From assembly GCA_937892085.1 (NCBI GenBank), contig CALAVD010000149.1, positions 1-17,362 on the forward strand: DNA of 17,362 nucleotides, read 5' to 3'. Positions 1 to 6,989 of the stretch are shown here, in pieces; position 1 is the stretch's first letter, and each line of letters starts with the position of its first letter. A program made the position numbers and the translations under genes. Under the pieces are notes generated by a model. That model was given only the letters and a program-made list of their open reading frames with translations. It searched no databases and was not told where the DNA came from. The DNA is from an uncultured Prevotellaceae bacterium. Its GTDB lineage: Bacteria > Bacteroidota > Bacteroidia > Bacteroidales > Muribaculaceae.

Positions 1-13
1 TCTTTAGTAAATT

Positions 14-58
14 CCGAGCTTGCGAGGCTTTTTGACACCGACAGGTGCAGCTTTTCGA
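14..58. repeat. Partial copy of a dispersed hairpin-type repeat
   Basis: This 45-base stretch aligns without gaps to 11969-12013 with 36 of 45 identical bases. The CACC/GGTG mini-hairpin at 36-47 is kept while its loop differs (GACA here, GGTA there). The stem at 14-27 is disrupted here but perfect in the other copy, so this copy looks decayed. It may extend left beyond the window. It does not look like a gene fragment. Confidence 0.6.
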
Positions 59-81
59 ACACTCGAGACCTCATGGTGATT

Positions 82-180
82 TGTTAGAAAAAATGTAGAG
101 AAAACACAACTATTCGTTCGAAAAAGCGTAATGAATGCTTTATTATTCGTTCGAAAAAATGTACTCAACTCAGCTAAAAT
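82..180 (+). repeat. Three tandem 33-base units upstream of the DUF234-type ATPase
   Basis: Units start at 82, 115 and 148, an exact 33-base period. The conserved part is the first half of each unit: TGTTAGAAAAAATGTA, CGTTCGAAAAAGCGTA and CGTTCGAAAAAATGTA. The second half is variable and A+T-rich. The third unit runs into the palindrome at 166-210. A 33-base step is about three helical turns, so a protein bound to each core would face nearly the same side of the DNA. The same period and a similar core recur upstream of the second ATPase gene (5415-5546). A role as operator array or RNA element is inference. Confidence 0.7.
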
Positions 181-210
181 GCGATTTTTTTTGGCGTTTT
201 AGCTGAGTTG
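166..210. repeat. 45-base palindrome, left copy
   Basis: The arms CAACTCAGCTAAAA and TTTTAGCTGAGTTG are perfect complements. The stem continues through one G-T pair and two more pairs, and on the outside by two further pairs (164-212). The loop contains eight T. The same 45 bases occur at 1729-1773 with only two substitutions, so the ATPase gene lies between two direct copies of this palindrome. It could act as a transcription stop or attenuator, since T-rich sequence follows at 216-231, or as an element end. Confidence 0.8.
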
Positions 211-224
211 AGCGCATTTTTTAT

Positions 225-232
225 TATTTTTG
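225..232 (+). promoter_or_regulatory. Probable -7 box for the DUF234-type ATPase gene
   Basis: TATTTTTG followed by CACC fits the Bacteroidota -7 consensus TAnnTTTG. No TTG lies at the expected distance of about 20 bases upstream, because that position is inside the palindrome arm. Transcription would start near 239, leaving a short leader before the ATG at 255. Confidence 0.5.
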
Positions 233-254
233 CACCTTGAAAAACTATCATAAT

Positions 255-1673
255 ATGACTGGATTAATAGGCAGAAATAAAGAGAAAGCTCAATTGCTTA
301 AGGCATTTGAGAGCGATAAGTCGGAGTTTGTAGTGGTTTATGGTCGTCGCCGCGTGGGTAAGACATTCTTGATTAGAGAGGTTTTTGACTACAAATTCCT
401 GTTTCAGCATGCTGGCATTGCGGGCGGTTCTATGAAAGAGCAGCTTGCCGCCTGGAGTGTTTCGATGACGAGAGCGGGCAGCGACAGTAAGGCCCCAAAA
501 AATTGGCTTGAGGCATTTTCTCAATTAGGCAAACTCATCGACTCTTCTCCCGAAGGAAAGAAAGTGATTTTCATTGACGAGATGCCGTGGATTGACACTC
601 TTCACTCGCGTTTCCAGCAAGCCTTGGAATTTTTCTGGAACAGTTGGGCATCATCACGACGTGATGTGCTGCTGATTGTGTGCGGGAGTGCCACATCATG
701 GATAATCAATAATGTGGTTCACAGTCATGGCGGACTCCACAATAGGGTCACGACAGAAATAAACTTAGAGCCGTTCACATTACTTGAGTGCGAAGACATG
801 GCTAAATCACAAGGCTTAAGTCTAACTCGATATCAAGTTCTTGAGACCTATATGATATTAGGTGGGATACCCTATTACTGGTCGCTGCTTGATCCAGCAC
901 TAACTACTGATGAGAACATAGATAATCTCTTCTTCTCTCACACAGGAAGACTGCGCAACGAGTTTCAAGAGCTGTATGCATCACTATTTAAAAAGCCTGA
1001 AAAATATGTGAAGATTGTTACCGCCCTTTCACAAAAAGCGATAGGGCTTACTCGCAATGAGATTGCCAAGACTTGTGACGAGGAGGCTAACGGCAACCTG
1101 ACTCGAATGCTGGACGAACTTGAGCAAAGCCGTTTCATTCGCCGTTATAATAGATATGGATCATTGGGCAAAAACAATGCCATTTATCAGTTAATAGACA
1201 ATTTCACGCTGTTTTATTTCAAATTTATTGACGGGAAGCGCAATCTTGGACAGTACTACTGGTCGGCACTCAGCAATAGCGCTGTTAGGAATGTGTGGAA
1301 TGGACTATCTTTTGAGAGGGTTTGCCTCGACCACACTGCTCAGCTGAAAAAGAGTTTAGGTATCTCGGGGGTGCTTAGCAACGAGTATGCTTGGCGGTCC
1401 GGTTCCAAAGAACAGGAGAAAGCCCAAATAGACCTCATTCTTGACCGCCGTGATAAAGTCATAGACTTGTGCGAAATGAAATTCTGGAACGACGTGTTCA
1501 CTATTGACAAAGACTATGACACATCATTAAGGCGCAAGAGAAACGCATTCATTAATCAAACAAAGACCCGTAATAGCGTGAGAATAATATTGATCACAAC
1601 CTACGGAGTAGCAAGAAACGAATATTCTAACAATGTTCAGCAGTGCCTAACAATTGATGACTTATTCTGCTAA
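255..1673 (+). CDS. P-loop ATPase with C-terminal PD-(D/E)XK-like DUF234 domain
   Basis: This 472-residue protein combines an ATPase_2-type P-loop domain, a middle winged-helix stretch and a DUF234-like C-terminus. Walker A is GRRRVGKT at residues 30-37. Walker B is VIFIDEMPW near residue 110, and a CGSATSW segment near 155 looks like sensor I. The C-terminal part carries D393 and E407-x-K409, the spacing of a PD-(D/E)XK nuclease core, so the presumed metal site is intact. I chose the ATG at 255 over the in-frame TTG at 237, because 237 lies at or before the expected transcript start and the homologous fold begins at this Met (MTGLIGR). Such proteins are widespread in Bacteroidota and archaea and their role is not established; nuclease activity is predicted only. 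The gene stands alone, preceded by 33-base repeats and flanked by duplicated palindromes. It appears more A+T-rich than murF-alr, which may indicate transfer. Confidence 0.88.
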   Translation: MTGLIGRNKEKAQLLKAFESDKSEFVVVYGRRRVGKTFLIREVFDYKFLFQHAGIAGGSMKEQLAAWSVSMTRAGSDSKAPKNWLEAFSQLGKLIDSSPEGKKVIFIDEMPWIDTLHSRFQQALEFFWNSWASSRRDVLLIVCGSATSWIINNVVHSHGGLHNRVTTEINLEPFTLLECEDMAKSQGLSLTRYQVLETYMILGGIPYYWSLLDPALTTDENIDNLFFSHTGRLRNEFQELYASLFKKPEKYVKIVTALSQKAIGLTRNEIAKTCDEEANGNLTRMLDELEQSRFIRRYNRYGSLGKNNAIYQLIDNFTLFYFKFIDGKRNLGQYYWSALSNSAVRNVWNGLSFERVCLDHTAQLKKSLGISGVLSNEYAWRSGSKEQEKAQIDLILDRRDKVIDLCEMKFWNDVFTIDKDYDTSLRRKRNAFINQTKTRNSVRIILITTYGVARNEYSNNVQQCLTIDDLFC

Positions 1674-1728
1674 AATCATCAAAAACTAAATAGTCCCAAA
1701 ACAATTTCACTCTTGTCAAAACAACATC

Positions 1729-1773
1729 CAACTCAGCTAAAACGCGATTTTTTTCGGCGTTTTAGCTGAGTTG
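1729..1773. terminator. 45-base palindrome, right copy; likely bidirectional terminator
   Basis: The stem is a perfect 17 base pairs (arms CAACTCAGCTAAAACGC and GCGTTTTAGCTGAGTTG), with a T-rich loop. It lies between two convergent genes (ATPase ending at 1673 and murF-alr ending at 1805), the usual place for a shared terminator. It is 43/45 identical to the palindrome at 166-210. No strong T run follows on either strand, so termination is likely but not certain. Confidence 0.65.
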
Positions 1774-1804
1774 GGCCTGCATTTTGACTATATTCTGGAT
1801 TTTT

Positions 1805-4288
1805 CTACTCTCGGAAATACACACGTTTCACTCTTGGCGAGATGCTGGTGAGGATTTCGTAACCTATTGTGCCACGGGCTTCGCTGAGCTGGTCGATGGG
1901 GTTGTGCTTGCCAAAGATTTCTACCTTGTCGCCCACCTCGCATTGCGCATCGGTCACGTCAATCATGCATGCGTCCATGCAGATGTTTCCCACTGTGGGG
2001 CACAGGGTGCCGTTGACCCACACCTTGATGGCTCCGTTACCGAAGTGTCGGTCCAGACCGTCGGCATAGCCAATAGAGGCGGTGGCAATGCGTGAGTCAC
2101 GCTCCAGCACCCCTCGGCGGCCGTAGCCTATAGTTGTCCCTGCCACCCAATTTTTGATAGAAATCACCACGGCCCTGAGCTCTGCCACTGGTAAGATAGC
2201 ATCCTGGCTACCATCGTAGAGAGTCTTGATTCCATACATTCCCACACCTATGCGCACCATATCCATCTGGTACTCTGGAAAGCGCACTATGCCGGTGGTG
2301 TTGAGGATGTGCTTCATGATGTGGTGAGAGAAATTGGCCTGCAACTGCCTTGCGCACTCCTCGAAGTATTCAACCTGAGCGTGGGTGTATTCGTCCTGAT
2401 TGGGCTCATCGGCAACGCTAAGGTGCGAGAACACGCTCATCGGGATGATAATGTCTTGCCCCAGCAGCAGGTCAACGAGCTCGGGAATCTCCTCAAGAGT
2501 AAATCCCAAGCGGTGCATTCCGCTATCAATCTTGATGTGAACAGGGAAATTCTTGGCGCCATATTTGCGGCCTTCCTTGATGAGCTGCTTCGCCTCCTGA
2601 ATGCTATAGACCTCAGGCTCAAGATAGCGGTCAAACATCGCCTTGTAGTTTACCGTAGAAGGGTTCAGCACGATAATTGGCAACGTGATGCCCGCCTTGC
2701 GCAGATCCACGCCCTCATCCTGCACCGCCACTGCAAGATAGGTTGCGCCACAGTCTTGCAGCGTCTTGGCAATCTCGTAGGAGCCAGTGCCATATCCCGA
2801 AGCCTTAACCATAGCAATTGTCTTGGTGCCGTAGTTGACCTTTGACTTAAAGAACTTGAAATTGTGAGCCAGCGCGTTAAGGTCAATTTCCTCCACCGTC
2901 TGGTGGCGTCGCACCTCCAGCATCTCCACTATTTGGTAAAACTCGAAGTTCGATGCACCTTTTATCAGCACCGTCTCGTTGTCGAAGTCGCCTTGCGACA
3001 TGCTGGCAAGGAAGCTCGCTGTGGAATCGAAGAACAAGTCCTTGCCCGAGTTGAAATACTTGCTATAGCGGCACATGTCGGGACCAATGCCTATGAGCCG
3101 CGTGATGCCCTTGCTGTTGAGCAACTCGCTCACGCGAATGTAGAGTTCATCGTCGGCAAATGTCTCGGGCAGCAAGTCGCTCAAAATCACCGTGGTGTGC
3201 TGTTGCGAGTTGCAGCGGCGAAGCATGAAGTCGAGGGCTGGAGTGAGGGAATTGTAGTCGCTGGTGTATCCGTCGGCGATGATGGTGCATTCGTTCACGC
3301 CCTCAATCACATTGATGCGTGTGCCCACTGGCGCCAGACGTTTAACACGTTCTACTATGGTGCTATGGCTCATGCCAAAATACAGCAGCACCGACACGCA
3401 AGTTGCCACATTCTCAATATCGCGGTCGCTGGAGAACGGCACGTCGAGAACAAAAGTGTCGCCGTCGTGCACGCACTCCATTTTGGCTTGGTTGCTGCGC
3501 TTAACCACCTTACTGATATATAATGTTTTATCCTCATCTTTGCGCGACCATGCCACATCTTGTGCCACATAGAGGATGGGGTCGATAGTGGTTGCCACCA
3601 ACTCGTCGTCGGCACAATACACAATACTCTCGCAGCTGGTCAGTATCTTTGCTTTCTCCTCGATTTTCTCCTGCATCGACGCAAAGCCGTCGTTATGCTC
3701 GTCGCCGATGTTGGTGATCACGCCCACCGTGGGCCTAATCATGGCTTGCAGCCTTGCCATCTCGCCAGTAGTAGAGATTCCAGCTTCGATGATGGCGAGG
3801 TCGGTGTTGTCGTCGATGTCCCACAACGAAAGTGGCACACCAATCTGCGAATTGTAGCTACGCGGCGAGCGCACGATGTGGTAGTCTTCGCTCAAGAGCT
3901 GATAAAGCCACTCCTTGACGGTGGTCTTGCCGCGGCTGCCCGTGATGCCTATGATGGGGATGCGGAATCGCTTGCGGTGGTAGGTGGCAATAGCCTGCAT
4001 CGCGTCGAGCGAACTCTCCACTCTGAGAAAGTTGGCCTCGCGCATGGCATTGACATCGATGTTGCCACTATACTCAATGACAAAGTTCCTCACGCCCTTG
4101 TTATAGAGATGCATCACATAACGGTGACCGTCGTCATTGTTAGTGGGCAGTGCAAAGAACAGTGTCTCGGCAGGATAAGTGAGCGACCGCGAGTCGGTGA
4201 GTAGCAGGCTCACCTCAGCCTTCTTATTGCGAAGCTCGCTGGTCTCAATGCCCAGCACTTGCGCTATTTCTTGAATGGAGTATTTCAT
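1805..4288 (-). CDS. murF/alr: Bifunctional MurF ligase / alanine racemase fusion
   Basis: This is an 827-residue cytoplasmic enzyme for peptidoglycan precursor synthesis. The N-terminal half (about 1-455) is a Mur ligase of the MurF type, which adds D-Ala-D-Ala to UDP-MurNAc-tripeptide. Its ATP loop GITGSRGKT is at residues 114-122, followed by the SYNSQIGVPLSLW substrate region. The C-terminal half (from about 464) is a PLP-dependent alanine racemase that converts L-Ala to D-Ala. The PLP lysine is K495 in MVKASGYG and the opposite catalytic tyrosine is Y741 in SIGYADG; the MVRIGVGMYG and GNICMDACMIDVT motifs are also present. Fusion of the two enzymes is a known arrangement in Bacteroidota, so it is not a frameshift artefact. 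The gene follows the GSCFA gene by 79 bases on the same strand, with no separate promoter visible, so the two are probably co-transcribed. The start ATG is at 4286-4288. Confidence 0.95.
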   Translation of the reverse strand: MKYSIQEIAQVLGIETSELRNKKAEVSLLLTDSRSLTYPAETLFFALPTNNDDGHRYVMHLYNKGVRNFVIEYSGNIDVNAMREANFLRVESSLDAMQAIATYHRKRFRIPIIGITGSRGKTTVKEWLYQLLSEDYHIVRSPRSYNSQIGVPLSLWDIDDNTDLAIIEAGISTTGEMARLQAMIRPTVGVITNIGDEHNDGFASMQEKIEEKAKILTSCESIVYCADDELVATTIDPILYVAQDVAWSRKDEDKTLYISKVVKRSNQAKMECVHDGDTFVLDVPFSSDRDIENVATCVSVLLYFGMSHSTIVERVKRLAPVGTRINVIEGVNECTIIADGYTSDYNSLTPALDFMLRRCNSQQHTTVILSDLLPETFADDELYIRVSELLNSKGITRLIGIGPDMCRYSKYFNSGKDLFFDSTASFLASMSQGDFDNETVLIKGASNFEFYQIVEMLEVRRHQTVEEIDLNALAHNFKFFKSKVNYGTKTIAMVKASGYGTGSYEIAKTLQDCGATYLAVAVQDEGVDLRKAGITLPIIVLNPSTVNYKAMFDRYLEPEVYSIQEAKQLIKEGRKYGAKNFPVHIKIDSGMHRLGFTLEEIPELVDLLLGQDIIIPMSVFSHLSVADEPNQDEYTHAQVEYFEECARQLQANFSHHIMKHILNTTGIVRFPEYQMDMVRIGVGMYGIKTLYDGSQDAILPVAELRAVVISIKNWVAGTTIGYGRRGVLERDSRIATASIGYADGLDRHFGNGAIKVWVNGTLCPTVGNICMDACMIDVTDAQCEVGDKVEIFGKHNPIDQLSEARGTIGYEILTSISPRVKRVYFRE

Positions 4289-4367
4289 ATTAATTCATAG
4301 TTTATAGTTAATAGTTGAGAGGAAGGGAAATGTGGAAGTGACGCACTTAACACATGACACTTAAAAC
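4289..4367. repeat. Short degenerate AT-rich repeats between GSCFA gene and murF-alr
   Basis: The 79-base gap contains loose repeats of a TCATAGTTTATAGTTAA type (4295-4316) and ACACTTAAAACTTAACACTT (4355-4374, running into the GSCFA gene end). It shows no hairpin and no TAnnTTTG box on the minus strand. Similar low-complexity spacers appear at 12929-12988 and 16352-16440. Confidence 0.4.
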
Positions 4368-5318
4368 TTAACACTTTATATAAGGGTATTCTTTCTTGAG
4401 ATTGGTAATCACGGCTTGGGTGTCGGCGTTGAAGCGCGCTACCACGTCGGGATTGTTGCTCATGGGGCGGTGCTTGAGGCGCTTGCTCACGCGTTCGCAG
4501 CGAGCTATCGCCTGAGTGGAACGGTCATCAAAATAAGTGGCTTGGAACGTCTGCCAGATGTACTCTATTGCCGTGTCGCTGGGATGAACCATGTCGGCAG
4601 AATAGAATCGGTAGTCTCTCAAGTCGTCCATCACAATCTCAAAAGCGGGGAAATATTCCACAAAGCCCTTGAACTGCCGCACCACATTGTTGATGGCGAC
4701 CCTCAACACCGCTTTGCTCAACGAGTTCATTTCCAAGCCGTCGGCGATGTGGCGAATGGGACTCACGGTGAACAGTATCCTCAACGAGGAGTTGAACTCG
4801 TGAAGACGCTCCAGAGCATGCGTCAGCGTCTCGGTAATCTCCTCAACGCTCGCCAGGCGGCGCGTGAACTCCTGCTGCGGCACCTTGTGGCAGTTGGTCA
4901 CCACCTCGCCAGTGTCGCGGCGGCGATACACCACCGCCGTGCCCAGCGTGAGCACCAGCGTGTTGCAGTCTTTGAGATGCTCATGCGCCTCACTGATGCT
5001 GCTATTCATGCGCCGCAATGCGGCATCTTTGCTGGCCATCGAGAAACGAGAGTGGAAATCATAGCTGTTCCACACCCCGCTGCTCATAAACAACTCGACA
5101 CCAGCTATCGTGACGTTATCGATAATCTTATCTACGCCATTAGCTATACTCAACGGGTTGAAGATAGTGCCAAAGGGGTTCACTATCACATTAATCATAG
5201 CATCGCGCAGCTTTGCACCGATGTTATCGCTGAAGCACGACCCAATGAGCATCATCTTGTCGCTGTGACGCATGAAATGCTCGCCCTCGCGAGGGTGTAT
5301 CATTGTACGGAATTCCAT
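4368..5318 (-). CDS. GSCFA-domain protein, SGNH-hydrolase-like
   Basis: This 316-residue protein has no signal peptide or membrane segment, so it is predicted to be cytoplasmic. The family's naming motif appears as IGSCFS at residues 25-30. LTLGTAVVY and TVSPIRH follow in the middle, and D242-M-V-H245 lies near the end. A serine near the N-terminus together with a C-terminal DxxH is the layout of SGNH/GDSL esterases, so a hydrolase fold is plausible, with S27 and H245 as candidate catalytic residues. That assignment is inference; no GSCFA reaction is known to me. Its position directly upstream of murF-alr on the same strand suggests a link to envelope or D-alanine metabolism. A well-spaced promoter precedes it at 5339-5370. 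Confidence 0.85.
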   Translation of the reverse strand: MEFRTMIHPREGEHFMRHSDKMMLIGSCFSDNIGAKLRDAMINVIVNPFGTIFNPLSIANGVDKIIDNVTIAGVELFMSSGVWNSYDFHSRFSMASKDAALRRMNSSISEAHEHLKDCNTLVLTLGTAVVYRRRDTGEVVTNCHKVPQQEFTRRLASVEEITETLTHALERLHEFNSSLRILFTVSPIRHIADGLEMNSLSKAVLRVAINNVVRQFKGFVEYFPAFEIVMDDLRDYRFYSADMVHPSDTAIEYIWQTFQATYFDDRSTQAIARCERVSKRLKHRPMSNNPDVVARFNADTQAVITNLKKEYPYIKC

Positions 5319-5338
5319 ATCTCAAAACTTTAAGATTG

Positions 5339-5370
5339 CAAATTTAATGCAAACCGAGAAAAATACAAAA
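5339..5370 (-). promoter_or_regulatory. Promoter of the GSCFA / murF-alr operon
   Basis: On the minus strand, TAAATTTG (plus-strand 5339-5346) matches the -7 box. A TTTTG (5366-5370) lies 19 bases upstream of it, giving the full Bacteroidota promoter. The predicted start is near 5332, about 14 bases before the ATG. Confidence 0.75.
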
Positions 5371-5406
5371 TGAAAGCTGCCCAAAAACAAAATTTCCTTT
5401 TCATCA

Positions 5407-5438
5407 TTTGGAAACTCGCCAAGAAAAGTGTATATTTG
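5407..5438 (+). promoter_or_regulatory. Promoter of the DUF4143-type ATPase gene
   Basis: TTTG at 5407-5410 and TATATTTG at 5431-5438 are separated by 20 bases and form a good Bacteroidota promoter. The -7 box lies inside the first, degenerate 33-base unit. Transcription would start near 5446, so the other three units fall in a leader of about 100 nucleotides. Confidence 0.75.
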
Positions 5439-5546
5439 CACCCGAAAGTCGCCCCGAAAAGTGTATGCATTCGGCAAAAAGTCGCCCCGAAAAATGTGTG
5501 CCTTCGGTAAAAAGTCGCCCCGAAAAATGTAAAAACCAAAGATTAT
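5415..5546 (+). repeat. Four tandem 33-base units upstream of the DUF4143-type ATPase
   Basis: Units start at 5415, 5448, 5481 and 5514, an exact 33-base period, and the next step would fall at 5547, on the start codon. Units two to four share GTCGCCCCGAAAARTGT followed by a TTCGG and A-rich tail; the last unit keeps only the first half and the first unit is degenerate. TTCGG at the end of one unit can pair with CCGAA of the next, so the leader RNA may fold into successive hairpins. There are no unique spacers. The core CCGAAAAATGT resembles TCGAAAAAATGT in the repeats at 82-180. Confidence 0.85.
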
Positions 5547-6882
5547 GTATAAAAGAAAAATTGAACAAACACTTATTGCTTGGAAAGCAAAAAAAGACCA
5601 TAAACCATTGGTTATAAAGGGATGTCGCCAATGTGGAAAAACCAGTTCCGTGCTTGATTTTGCCAACAAGCACTACAATCATGTCATATATCTTGATTTT
5701 CATGAACACAAAGAATATAAAGCATTCTTTGCTGGAGCTCTTAACGTTGACACTTTATTAATGAATATTTCGGCTGGAATAAGAGAATCAAAGTTTGTAC
5801 CAGGAAAAACTTGTTTGGTATTTGACGAGATTCAAGACTGTCCAAATGCTCGCTCTTCACTGAAATTTTTCAAACTCGACGGACGATATGATGTCATTTG
5901 TACTGGTTCATTGCTCGGTGTCAATGGCTACAAAACCAAAGAAGAACGAGAAGAAGAGGCTAATGCCTCTATTCCAGTGGGGTATGAGCAAATCATCACC
6001 ATGTATCCTATGGATTACGAAGAATGGCTTTGGGCAAATGGTATACAGCAACAACACATAGACTATCTGCGCAGTTGTCTGGAGAAAGAGAGTCCTGTGA
6101 ACGAAGCTATTCACCAACGTATGCGCGAGCTGCTGCTGCGCTATGTGGTAGTTGGAGGGATGCCCGAGGCGGTGGTGACGTTCTTGGAGACCAACAACAT
6201 AAACGATGTACTCGAAGTGCAACACGGAATTGTCGAGACCTATAAAGCCGACATGTTGAAAAATGCACTTCAAGAGGATAAGTCTCGCATAAGAGAGTGC
6301 TTTGAATCAATACCGGCGCAATTGGCCAAAGAGAACAAAAAGTTCCAATACTCTGTAATACGCAAAGGGGCGCGCTCCAGCCAATATGCCGGAAGTTTAC
6401 AATGGATTGAGGACGCAGGAATAATTCAGAGATGCCATAATACCTCGATAACAGAACTGCCACTTGGCGGAAATGCCATCAACGATGTTTTTAAAGTGTA
6501 TTTAACAGATATTGGACTGCTGATTAGTATGCTTGACGATGGCACTGCTTGGAGCATTCTTCAAGGCGATATGCTAGGCTACAAAGGTGCCATTTTCGAG
6601 AACCTCGCTGCCGACATATTCTGCAAGATGGGACGCAAACTCTATTATTTCCAAAAAGAAGGTGGACTTGAACTCGACTTTCTCATAAGATACAAAGGAG
6701 AATGCTGCCCTGTGGAATGTAAAGCACGTACTGGCAACACAAAATCGCTGCAAACTGTCCTTAAACACCCAGAGCATTACCACATCTATCACGCATTGAA
6801 AGTGGGAGATTATAACATAGGTCGAAGCGGGGCTATTCTCACTCTGCCATTTTATATGACTTTTTTGTTGACGGATCTATAA
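5545..6882 (+). CDS. AAA_14 ATPase with DUF4143 PD-(D/E)XK-like C-terminus
   Basis: This 445-residue protein belongs to the common bacterial ATPase family with an AAA_14 domain followed by DUF4143. Walker A is GCRQCGKT at residues 26-33, Walker B is LVFDEIQD with D94 and E95, and a CTGSLLG segment serves as sensor I. The C-terminal domain contains D378 and E391-C-K393, the core residues of a PD-(D/E)XK nuclease fold. The biochemical role of the family is not established; DNA binding or cleavage is predicted only. The gene is a single unit, divergent from the GSCFA gene and followed by a hairpin. Its first 500 bases look A+T-rich while 6110-6200 is clearly G+C-richer, an uneven composition that may reflect transfer or recombination. 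It is a different subfamily from the ATPase at 255-1673, so it is not a recent duplicate. Confidence 0.9.
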   Translation: MYKRKIEQTLIAWKAKKDHKPLVIKGCRQCGKTSSVLDFANKHYNHVIYLDFHEHKEYKAFFAGALNVDTLLMNISAGIRESKFVPGKTCLVFDEIQDCPNARSSLKFFKLDGRYDVICTGSLLGVNGYKTKEEREEEANASIPVGYEQIITMYPMDYEEWLWANGIQQQHIDYLRSCLEKESPVNEAIHQRMRELLLRYVVVGGMPEAVVTFLETNNINDVLEVQHGIVETYKADMLKNALQEDKSRIRECFESIPAQLAKENKKFQYSVIRKGARSSQYAGSLQWIEDAGIIQRCHNTSITELPLGGNAINDVFKVYLTDIGLLISMLDDGTAWSILQGDMLGYKGAIFENLAADIFCKMGRKLYYFQKEGGLELDFLIRYKGECCPVECKARTGNTKSLQTVLKHPEHYHIYHALKVGDYNIGRSGAILTLPFYMTFLLTDL

Positions 6883-6887
6883 AACTC

Positions 6888-6923
6888 AGCGACATGGCAT
6901 ATCAATAAAAGCGCCATGTCGCT
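6888..6923. terminator. Hairpin between convergent genes
   Basis: AGCGACATGGC (6888-6898) and GCCATGTCGCT (6913-6923) form a perfect 11-base-pair stem around a 14-base loop. It starts six bases after the ATPase stop codon and lies before the end of the leftward barrel gene. An A run follows on the plus strand, so it lacks a classic T tail for the ATPase transcript. Confidence 0.7.
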
Positions 6924-6989
6924 AAAAAAACAATTATTACCGTATGAATGAGTCTTTTTTCTAATTATGATTTAAGAATTGTGCATTGA

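Noticed and set aside
82..180. 33-base repeats as a CRISPR array (also 5415-5546)
   Set aside because: The units are contiguous, with no unique spacers between identical repeats, and no cas gene is present.
237..254. TTG at 237 as start of the first ATPase
   Set aside because: It lies at or before the predicted transcript start from the box at 225-232, and the family-like N-terminus begins at the ATG at 255.
1..1804. Classic insertion sequence around the first ATPase
   Set aside because: There is no transposase, and the flanking palindromes are direct copies and not terminal inverted repeats; only a non-classical cassette remains possible.
2864..3523. Long plus-strand frames opposite murF-alr, GSCFA and the barrel gene
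   Set aside because: They are antisense to well-identified genes and show no domain of their own.
5408..5617. Small plus-strand protein running through the 33-base repeats
   Set aside because: A repeat length divisible by three keeps frames open by chance, and the frame overlaps the real ATPase start in another phase.
5322..5709. Minus-strand open frames across the repeats and the ATPase start
   Set aside because: They arise from the same repeat periodicity and overlap the GSCFA promoter and the ATPase gene.
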